Positions 9,101 to 12,810 of a DNA stretch of 12,810 bases are shown in pieces. The position numbers and the translations under genes were made by a program. The notes under the pieces are model-generated. The model ran no database searches and had not been told where the DNA came from. It saw only the letters and a program-made list of their open reading frames with translations. Within the stretch, counting starts at the first letter, position 1. Each line of letters begins with the position of its first letter. This DNA is from Elusimicrobiota bacterium (GTDB lineage Bacteria > Elusimicrobiota > Elusimicrobia > UBA1565 > UBA9628): the NCBI GenBank assembly GCA_023249695.1, contig JAHFCD010000010.1:1-12810 (forward strand), read 5' to 3'.

Positions 9101-9750
9101 TCGAGCTCGGCGGCTTCTACGCTCGCCGCGAATATTCGCGCGGGGCGACGGGCTTCGCCGACAACTACGCCCTCGCCGCTGCCTACCAGGCGCTCCCGTC
9201 CCTGCGCCTCGCGCTGCGCGACGGCCTGGGCGGCGTGGAGACCGCCGCCGCGATCCGCCGCTCGCGCAAGTACCACACGAACGGCGGGGGCGTCACCTGG
9301 GACCCGGCGCTCAACTGGAGAGTCAACGCGGACTACGATCAAAATCGCTACAACGATTCGAATCTTTCGCAAGACGCGCGCCTTCGCCTGACGAAACGCT
9401 TCTCGGAGAGGCTGTCCGTCGGGGCCGCCTATTTCCACGGCGAGTCCAAGGACAGCCGGACGGAGTACTACACGCCGCGCCGGCTCAACCAGTACACCGG
9501 CCTGGTCACGCTCAATGAGCTGTTCGGAGAGGTTAATCCGCGCACGGGCGACGCCCGGGCGGAGGCGCAGCTCCAGTACGAGGGCGGCTACGGCGTCCAG
9601 CCCGAAGGCTCGCGACGGGTTCATGCGGTGCGGGCCGGGCTGGGGCTGCACCTCCTCGACAGCCTCGCGCTGCGGCTGAGCGGACAATATTCGGAGTCGC
9701 CCACCTACATCAGCCGCCGCGCGGACGGCGCGCTCGCGTTCAGCTTTTGA
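6115..9750 (+). CDS. Secreted fusion: TPR exporter + NodB/PgaB-type deacetylase + outer-membrane beta-barrel
   Basis: The protein has 1211 residues; its ATG overlaps the upstream stop (ATGA). A signal peptide ends at ALGA (18-21). Residues about 40-575 are TPR repeats, including a duplicated block. Residues about 577-830 are an intact polysaccharide deacetylase: PVLLYHGI (580-587), LTFDDG (638-643; D641 catalytic base, D642 metal ligand), MQAHGYQAH (694-702; H697 and H702 metal ligands) and AFPFGDYG (763-770). More TPR-like helices lie at about 838-905. Residues about 930-1211 alternate polar and hydrophobic residues as in a beta-barrel, with YYTPRRLNQY in the middle and the chain ending in Phe, as outer-membrane proteins do. 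Separately, TPR + barrel is PgaA (or NfrA-like) and the deacetylase is PgaB-like; here they form one chain with the enzyme between periplasmic scaffold and pore. It probably trims N-acetyl groups as the polymer is exported. It completes the unit headed by the PilZ synthase. Confidence 0.9.
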   Translation: MKNITLAAALAAFYAVPALGAEPARVGAPAVTPAVVAVGRGEQLMAEKRYREAIALFERDARDNPGSPGVLLNLGWAYWHARRIDDAWRVASTLVNLDPGNRTFLIFMANTCIERGNYAGAVKLMKRALALAPDDHDASMVLARALFREGGEKEALALIETLLARRPDDAAALYRKAVFLSEMGRKREALAALDGLLEREPDNAAYRRSRARILSDLGRPVEAKREWKSLNRTELDAQSLMNLGWAYWRERNLDAAWEIAVTLVKLDDKNPAFLRFMANLELERQNDQSALRLAEKTVSLAPGDSDAALILSKALFRLHRVREAMDILRTLIARRPDSLAVQYRWAELLVGMRRYNDALAYFDRLIKADPANETYRMNRASLLYEMGRFDEGIAEWESRASDEAPDVNAVRRLRDDAVNRRGWDDAVNWQLKLIEESPRDPAGWDLLSRIYSEMKQLPKALWAAERSIAADPVAINAYYLRAEILENMEDWGAATEAYEDVIRRNPNSIRALDGLSYALEAKGDFKGALRQIHRIEVLTAPSVSPFLELQRARVLADSGRFSQAHALLNRLEADGRTPIPVLLYHGISRHHRGDSIPVDAFRAQMLALKKKGYQSLTVSELARIYQGKAKLPAKPLLLTFDDGRTDSFENADPVLKETGFRATMFVHVSRRRKPYFHASTEDIAQWQATGRWEMQAHGYQAHDPLPLDGFGRRGRFLPNRKWLAGAGRLETLAEYQARVQSDYQEAKRGVEEIVPGQRVVAFAFPFGDYGQNDFSNTPESAAVNQELVKNNFQLAFVQEQHGVNTLASAPTNLKRYSVPRHMTAEALTAHIALNDPRVQAKLLHAQLWIRADQLGRAQAVFSELEAMGVDEPRVWVDKGVALQRGGDISYARNLFAQAAAAEPDGPAGELNKRRIAQSAHAAAPVASAEVQRFTDSDRNEISKALLRFGGVIRAVRLEGWAGQGEYSERRDAASVTPLIRSREGGVQLRWFAAAALELGGFYARREYSRGATGFADNYALAAAYQALPSLRLALRDGLGGVETAAAIRRSRKYHTNGGGVTWDPALNWRVNADYDQNRYNDSNLSQDARLRLTKRFSERLSVGAAYFHGESKDSRTEYYTPRRLNQYTGLVTLNELFGEVNPRTGDARAEAQLQYEGGYGVQPEGSRRVHAVRAGLGLHLLDSLALRLSGQYSESPTYISRRADGALAFSF
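6322..7311 (+). repeat. Tandem internal duplication of a ~169-residue TPR block
   Basis: Protein residues 70-230 and 239-399 match in register with an offset of 169 residues (507 nt). Anchors are NLGWAYWHARRIDDAW versus NLGWAYWRERNLDAAW, RTFLIFMAN versus PAFLRFMAN, RALFREG versus KALFRLH, LLARRPDDAA versus LIARRPDSLA, and SDLGRPVEAKREW versus YEMGRFDEGIAEW. Unit 1 is about 6322-6804 and unit 2 about 6829-7311. Similarity is clear in protein and partial in DNA, so the duplication is not recent. Confidence 0.75.
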
Positions 9751-9754
9751 GGCC

Positions 9755-9784
9755 TGGCTAATCGGCCATGATGATGATTATACT
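9755..9784 (+). promoter_or_regulatory. Promoter of the OmpR-type regulator, apparently leaderless
   Basis: TGGCTA (9755-9760), 18-nt spacer, TATACT (9779-9784), then 6 nt to the proposed ATC start at 9791. Hexamers and all distances are identical to the promoter at 2538-2567. The TGGCTA box begins 5 nt after the upstream stop codon, so the regulator has its own promoter rather than relying on the exopolysaccharide unit. Confidence 0.65.
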
Positions 9785-9790
9785 AGGCGC

Positions 9791-10471
9791 ATCAAGGCTC
9801 GAATTCTCATCGTTGAAGACGAAAAGGACCTGGTCCGGCTCCTGCGGCATAACTTGGAGAAGGAAGGCTACCGGGTCGCCGCGGCGCGCGACGCCGAGTC
9901 CGGACTCAAGCTGCTGCGCAAGTCCGAGCCGGACCTGCTCATCCTCGACATCATGCTGCCGGGGATGGACGGGCTCGAGCTCCTCCGCGCCCTGCGGCGC
10001 GAGAGCGACGTGCCCGTCATCCTGCTGAGCGCCAAGGGCTGCGAGCTCGACCGCGTGCTGGGGCTCAAGCTCGGCGCGGACGACTACGTCGTCAAGCCGT
10101 TCTCCGTCAACGAGCTCCTGGCCCGCGTCGCCGCGCGCCTGCGCCCGCCCATCGAGCGCGGCGGCGGCAAAAAGGCCGCCGCGGGCGCGCTCGAGGTGGA
10201 TTTCGCGCGCCACGAGGTCAAGGTCAAGGGGCGGGCGGTGATCTTGGCCACCAAGGAGTTCAAGCTCCTCGAGCTGCTGTTCGAGGCCGACGGCAAGGTC
10301 CTGTCGCGCGACCAGCTCCTGGAGCTGATCTGGGGGCACGACGCGGGGCTGGAGCTCGACACGCGGACCGTCGATCAGCACGTCGCGCGCCTGCGGCGCA
10401 AGCTGGGCGCGTCCGCCGCGCTGATCGCGACCGTCCCGAACTTCGGCTATAAGCTCGCGCGCGGGCCTTGA
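9791..10471 (+). CDS. OmpR/PhoB-family response regulator, probable ATC start
   Basis: DNA-binding two-component regulator of 226 residues if translated from ATC 9791 (I/M-KARILIVEDE...). The receiver domain spans about 1-118: acidic pair E9-D10, phosphoacceptor D53 (LILDIMLPGMDG), S80 and K102 (GADDYVVKPF). The C-terminal winged helix spans about 133-225: LATKEFKLLELL, SRDQLLELIWG, TRTVDQHVARLRRKLG and NFGYKL. The frame has no ATG, GTG or TTG between the previous gene's stop and the TTG at 9854. That TTG would remove the first receiver strand and acidic pair. ATC at 9791 gives the standard family N-terminus and sits exactly where the leaderless start lies at 2574. The ATG triplets at 9768-9776 are in another frame. 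Target genes are unknown; the neighbouring polysaccharide unit and the paralogous regulator next door are candidates. Confidence 0.88.
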   Translation: MKARILIVEDEKDLVRLLRHNLEKEGYRVAAARDAESGLKLLRKSEPDLLILDIMLPGMDGLELLRALRRESDVPVILLSAKGCELDRVLGLKLGADDYVVKPFSVNELLARVAARLRPPIERGGGKKAAAGALEVDFARHEVKVKGRAVILATKEFKLLELLFEADGKVLSRDQLLELIWGHDAGLELDTRTVDQHVARLRRKLGASAALIATVPNFGYKLARGP

Positions 10472-10496
10472 CAAGCGGCTCCGTCAATATAACAAT
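10468..10496 (+). promoter_or_regulatory. Promoter of the receiver-only regulator
   Basis: A perfect -35 TTGACA (10468-10473) overlaps the stop codon of the upstream gene. With a 17-nt spacer the -10 would be AACAAT (10491-10496), putting +1 about 3 nt before the ATG; TATAAC (10488-10493) is closer to consensus but only 14 nt away. Either choice gives a very short leader with no Shine-Dalgarno sequence. Confidence 0.5.
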
Positions 10497-10505
10497 AGTT
10501 ATATT
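10486..10505 (+). promoter_or_regulatory. Perfect 8-bp inverted repeat over the -10/start region (candidate operator)
   Basis: AATATAAC (10486-10493), 4-nt spacer AATA, GTTATATT (10498-10505) directly abutting the ATG at 10506. The arms are exact reverse complements in an otherwise very GC-rich sequence. It covers the expected -10 and start point, so a bound dimer would block transcription. Binding protein unknown. Confidence 0.5.
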
Positions 10506-10937
10506 ATGACTAAGGGCCGGATACTGCTCGTCGAGGATGAGGACGACCTCGCCCGTCTTTTCGAGTACGCGTTGATCCGGGACGGGCACGTCGTGCGCCG
10601 CGTCAAGGACGCCGTCGCGGGGCTCAAGGCGCTCCGCCAAGGGCGCCCCGACCTGATCCTCCTTGACGTCGTGCTTCCGGGGATGAGCGGGTTCGAGTTT
10701 CTCGAGCTGCTTCGGCGGGAGAGCCGCGTGCCCGTCATGCTCATCAGCGGAAGGCGCCGTCCGGCCGATCTCGCCAGGGGAGTCGCGCTGGGCGCGGACG
10801 ATTACCTCGTCAAGCCGTTCTCGCTCGATGAGCTGCGCGCGCGGGTCAAGGCCGCGTTGGCGCTCGGCCGCGCAGAGCTCGTCGCAGCGAAGAGTAGTCC
10901 GGCGCGCCGCCGAGCGCGACGATCCGCTCCGCGATAA
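10506..10937 (+). CDS. Receiver-only response regulator
   Basis: The protein has 143 residues, one CheY-like receiver with no output domain. Key residues: E10-D11 (LVEDED), phosphoacceptor D54 (ILLDVVLPGMSG), S81 (LISGRRR) and K103 (GADDYLVKPF). The receiver ends near residue 121; a basic tail (SPARRRARRSAPR) follows. It is closely similar in register to the receiver of the upstream OmpR-type gene (VEDE-DL-RL, LLRRESRVPV versus ALRRESDVPV, GADDY-VKPFS), so the two probably arose by duplication with loss of the winged helix here. It may act as a phosphate sink, phosphorelay intermediate or protein-binding switch; the unlinked-domain kinase on the opposite strand is a candidate partner. The last 92 nt overlap a convergent small ORF. 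Confidence 0.9.
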   Translation: MTKGRILLVEDEDDLARLFEYALIRDGHVVRRVKDAVAGLKALRQGRPDLILLDVVLPGMSGFEFLELLRRESRVPVMLISGRRRPADLARGVALGADDYLVKPFSLDELRARVKAALALGRAELVAAKSSPARRRARRSAPR

Positions 10938-11061
10938 GATCGGCGCGCCTCTGACGCGGCGCGCGAAGGCTGCGGCGGCGGTGAACGCGGACGATTTCCT
11001 CGACCAGGGCTTTGTTCAGCTTCTCGACGGCCAGCTCCTGCCCGGCGAGCGCGCTATTCAT
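10846..11061 (-). CDS. Small hypothetical protein overlapping the RsbT-like gene
   Basis: The ORF has 71 residues and I do not recognise a family. Its ATG (11061-11059) precedes the upstream gene's TAG, giving an 8-nt overlap (ATGAATAG) that suggests translational coupling. The first ~57 codons have strongly GC-rich third positions like the neighbouring genes, and residues 8-30 (ELAVEKLNKALVEEIVRVHR) would form an amphipathic helix. The last ~14 codons lose the GC3 bias where the ORF overlaps the convergent response regulator by 92 nt. No Shine-Dalgarno sequence. It could also be a chance ORF, or the remains of the missing C-terminal part of the RsbT-like protein after frame change. Confidence 0.42.
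   Translation of the reverse strand: MNSALAGQELAVEKLNKALVEEIVRVHRRRSLRAPRQRRADLIAERIVALGGAPDYSSLRRALRGRAPTRP
10943..10964 (+). terminator. GC hairpin between convergent genes, weak terminator candidate
   Basis: GCGCGCC (10943-10949) pairs with GGCGCGC (10958-10964) across an 8-nt loop, starting 6 nt after the stop codon of the receiver-only regulator. There is no following T-tract on either strand, so intrinsic termination is doubtful, and the site lies inside the small minus-strand ORF. Confidence 0.25.
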
Positions 11062-11407
11062 GGAGGGCGCGGCCCCGCGGCCGCCCGGCCGGCTTGGGAA
11101 AGGGCCAGCTGACGCGGAGCGGCGCGAGCTCCGCCGGGCCGGTGTTTTCCGCGAGGAGCTCCAGGGCGTCCTTATGCCGGACGACCGACAGCTCGATGTC
11201 CACGGGCCCCGAGCGCTCGAGATGAAGGCGGTAGGCGAGCTCGGTGACGAAGCTCACCGCCTGATAAACGGCGGATTCCTCGAACCCGGCGGAACGGCAC
11301 AGGGCGCGAGTCTCTCTCTGCAGGCCGCAGAGGTGCGCGGGCTCGGCCACGCGGACCCGAGCCCGGGCGGGCGGCACGGCGCCCGGCGGGGGTTTTGGCT
11401 CGCTCAT
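11054..11407 (-). CDS. Degenerate RsbT/RsbW-like GHKL ATPase-fold protein
   Basis: The protein has 117 residues from the ATG at 11407, chosen because a TATAAT -10 lies 9 nt upstream; the longer frame from 11464 would begin upstream of that promoter. The pattern fits RsbT/anti-sigma switch kinases: an 'LQRETRALCRSAGFEESAV' helix (about 29-47), AVSFVTELAYR (50-60) at the N-box, strands DIELSVVRHKDALELL (70-85), then AENTGP (86-91) at the G1 box. Active family members read ELxxN and DxGPGI; here the Asn is R60 and the Asp is N88, and the chain ends without a G2 (GxGLG) motif. ATP hydrolysis is therefore unlikely; a protein-binding role in partner switching is possible. No anti-sigma antagonist or sigma factor is visible nearby. 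It lies downstream of a histidine kinase on the same strand. The family call is moderate. Confidence 0.6.
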   Translation of the reverse strand: MSEPKPPPGAVPPARARVRVAEPAHLCGLQRETRALCRSAGFEESAVYQAVSFVTELAYRLHLERSGPVDIELSVVRHKDALELLAENTGPAELAPLRVSWPFPKPAGRPRGRALHE

Positions 11408-11416
11408 ATTACAAAT

Positions 11417-11445
11417 ATTATATGCGCGGTCCTCCCCGTGAGCCA
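11417..11445 (-). promoter_or_regulatory. Promoter of the RsbT-like gene
   Basis: On the minus strand: TGGCTC (11445-11440), 17-nt spacer, consensus TATAAT (11422-11417), then 9 nt to the ATG at 11407. The leader would be only 2-3 nt and has no Shine-Dalgarno sequence. The TGGCT box matches those at 2538 and 9755. It fills the 53-bp gap after the kinase gene. Confidence 0.6.
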
Positions 11446-11460
11446 TCCCCGTCCTGTGAA

Positions 11461-12810
11461 TCATTTATGAAGCAGTTGTGACCTCTTCGCGCGAGCCGCG
11501 GCCTCGACGACGACGGGGCGGGCCTGCGCCGCGGGGCCCGGCGGATCGTGGCGCACCGGGAGATGGAAGCTGAAGCGCGCCCCCATGCCCGCGGCGTTTT
11601 CCGCGCGGATCCGGCCGTGGTGCCCCTCGATGATCTCCCGGCAAATCGCCAGTCCGAGCCCCGTCCCCTTGGGGCCGCCGCCATGATGCGGCCCGTCCAT
11701 CGTCTGGAACTGGGCGAAAAGCCCGCCCAGATGCTCTTCGGGAATGCCCGCGCCGTCGTCGGTCACGCTGACGGTGATGTGGTCCGGACCCGCCGTCGCC
11801 GCCTCGATGGCGATCGTCTCCTTGGCGAAGCGCGCCGCGTTATCAAGGAGATTGCGCAGGACCTGGGCGATCAAGTCGGGATCGCACATGATGCGCGGGA
11901 GGTCGTCGTTGACGCGGACCCGGAGCAGCTGCGCGCCGCGCGACAAGCGATATTCCGCGGCCAGATCGGCGATGATCGCCGCGGCGTCGGACGGCTGGAA
12001 GCGGATGTTGAGCTTGCCCGAACGAAAGCGGGCCAAATCGAGGATGTTCTCGACGATCCGGGTCTGGCGATCCGTATTCCGGGAAATCATGTCGATCAGT
12101 TGAATCTGCCCGGGCGTCAGCTTGCCGTCGGAGCCCTCCTTCAGGCAGTACGCCGCGGTCTTCATGGTCGCGAGCGTGTTCCGCATCTCATGCGAGATGC
12201 GGCTCAAGAAGTGATTCCCGGCCTCCACGACGTCCCGGCTTTCTTCGGACGCGCCGGGGAGCGGCCGCTTCGGCCGGAGGGATGGGGCTTCCTCGAGCGA
12301 GACGAGGCGCGCCGGTTCGCCGTGCCAAACGATCTCCTGGACGCGCGCCGAGACGAGCTTCGTCTCGGCGCCGCCGGCGGCGATCGCCAGCGTCCCGTCG
12401 CCGGCGGGCAGGGCGTGGCCGAAGGGCTTGCCGGCCAGGTCGGCGGACGCGCGGCCGAGCACGCGCTCCGCCGCGGCGTTGGCGAAGCTCACGACGTTGT
12501 CGGCGGCCAGGACCAGCCGGGCGGCGTCGTCCAGCCCGAGCAGCAGCTCCGCCTCGGAAGACAGGAGCTTTTTTTCGATGGCGTAGCGGACGGCGCGCCG
12601 AAGCAGGCAGCAATCCGGCGAGCCGATGATGAAATAGTCCTGCGCGCCCATCTTCACCGCCCGCGCGGCGAGGGATTCGTCTTTTTTCCCGGTGAGCAGG
12701 ATGACCGGCAGCGAAGGCCGCAGCGCCCGTATCTTAAGGAAGCCCTCGAGGCCCGTGGTTTGGGGCAGCACGAGATCGAGGATGACGGCGTCGAAGGTCT
12801 GGCGCGTGAG
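11461..12810 (-). CDS. Hybrid receiver-PAS-histidine kinase (5' partial)
   Basis: The frame runs through the right edge, so the N-terminus is missing; residues are counted from the edge. A partial receiver comes first: VILDLVLP (9-16, with phosphoacceptor D12), ILLTGKK (37-43) and GAQDYFIIGS (55-64). The receiver's normally invariant Lys is Ile at about 62. A PAS-like sensor segment follows (about 90-175, ADNVVSFANAAAERVLG). The HisKA helix contains SRISHEMRNT with H207. The HATPase domain has N-box NLLDNAARF (N324), G1 DDGAGI (351-356) and G2 KGTGLGLAI (about 381-389), all intact. The kinase is soluble in the visible part, with no membrane segment. It is probably a cytosolic sensor that can phosphorylate one or both response regulators on the opposite strand. 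The C-terminal tail after about 420 is Ala/Arg-rich and unrecognised. No promoter can be seen. Confidence 0.93.
   Translation of the reverse strand, partial: LTRQTFDAVILDLVLPQTTGLEGFLKIRALRPSLPVILLTGKKDESLAARAVKMGAQDYFIIGSPDCCLLRRAVRYAIEKKLLSSEAELLLGLDDAARLVLAADNVVSFANAAAERVLGRASADLAGKPFGHALPAGDGTLAIAAGGAETKLVSARVQEIVWHGEPARLVSLEEAPSLRPKRPLPGASEESRDVVEAGNHFLSRISHEMRNTLATMKTAAYCLKEGSDGKLTPGQIQLIDMISRNTDRQTRIVENILDLARFRSGKLNIRFQPSDAAAIIADLAAEYRLSRGAQLLRVRVNDDLPRIMCDPDLIAQVLRNLLDNAARFAKETIAIEAATAGPDHITVSVTDDGAGIPEEHLGGLFAQFQTMDGPHHGGGPKGTGLGLAICREIIEGHHGRIRAENAAGMGARFSFHLPVRHDPPGPAAQARPVVVEAAARAKRSQLLHK

Noticed and set aside
7057..9687. 876-codon open frame antisense to the exporter/deacetylase gene
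   Set aside because: Same cause: a high-GC coding strand leaves few antisense stops. No domain motifs, and the plus-strand frame carries TPR, NodB and barrel signals.
9768..9776. Three ATG codons in a row as start of the OmpR-type regulator
   Set aside because: They are in a different frame from the receiver (the frame gives no VEDE motif) and lie before or in the -10 hexamer; using them would need a frameshift with no slippery site visible.
10477..10505. CGGCTC-N17-TATATT as a fourth copy of the TGGCT-type promoter
   Set aside because: The -10 would abut the ATG, putting the transcription start inside the gene; TTGACA at 10468 gives a workable promoter instead.
11408..11464. N-terminal extension of the RsbT-like gene (start at 11464)
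   Set aside because: The extension spans the TATAAT promoter and has no family similarity; the ATG at 11407 fits the promoter and the domain.
1..12810. CRISPR arrays, tRNA/rRNA genes, insertion sequences, attachment sites
   Set aside because: No regularly spaced repeats, no cloverleaf or rRNA-like segments, no transposase motifs or terminal repeats were seen; nearly all sequence is accounted for by protein genes and short gaps.

Overview
The window is very GC-rich and densely coding. It shows a two-synthase exopolysaccharide locus followed by a regulatory block. The outer-membrane barrel, signal peptides and Pga/Nfr-like parts indicate a diderm (Gram-negative-type) bacterium. High GC, very strong GC3, frequent TTG/GTG starts and apparently leaderless promoters would fit an environmental lineage such as Elusimicrobiota or a deep proteobacterial-type group, but I cannot fix the taxon from sequence alone.

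Region 1 (1-2521, + strand) holds the C-terminal part of a membrane GT2 polysaccharide synthase that ends in an MshEN c-di-GMP-binding domain, the NfrB architecture. A non-hydrolysing UDP-GlcNAc 2-epimerase (WecB) lies 12 bp downstream. In E. coli, NfrB uses WecB-made UDP-ManNAc to build the c-di-GMP-dependent glycan that serves as phage N4 receptor. Here the two genes are physically linked, so the first synthase probably makes a ManNAc-type polymer.

Region 2 (2538-9750, + strand) is a separate transcription unit with its own promoter and three translationally coupled genes. The first is a hyaluronan/chitin-synthase-like GT2 with an N-terminal PilZ domain. The second is a membrane-anchored protein made of a degenerate NodB-like fold, a lectin-like jelly roll and a degenerate GH18-like domain. 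The third is a 1211-residue secreted protein that joins a PgaA-like TPR + outer-membrane barrel exporter to an intact NodB/PgaB-type deacetylase placed between the TPR part and the barrel. Together they look like a polymerise, deacetylate and export machine for a HexNAc polymer, with product class inferred only. Both synthases carry c-di-GMP receptor modules, but of two unrelated folds, and no GGDEF/EAL protein is visible.

Region 3 (9755-10937, + strand) has two paralogous response regulators: a full OmpR/PhoB-type protein, apparently started at an ATC codon on a leaderless mRNA, and a receiver-only protein behind a promoter containing a perfect 8-bp inverted repeat.

Region 4 (10846-12810, - strand) converges on region 3. 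It holds a hybrid receiver-PAS-histidine kinase (cut by the window edge), a degenerate RsbT/RsbW-like ATPase-fold protein with its own promoter, and a small overlapping ORF. Three genes share an unusual promoter pattern, TGGCTA/C, 17-18 nt, then TATACT/TATAAT, with the start codon only 6-9 nt further on.
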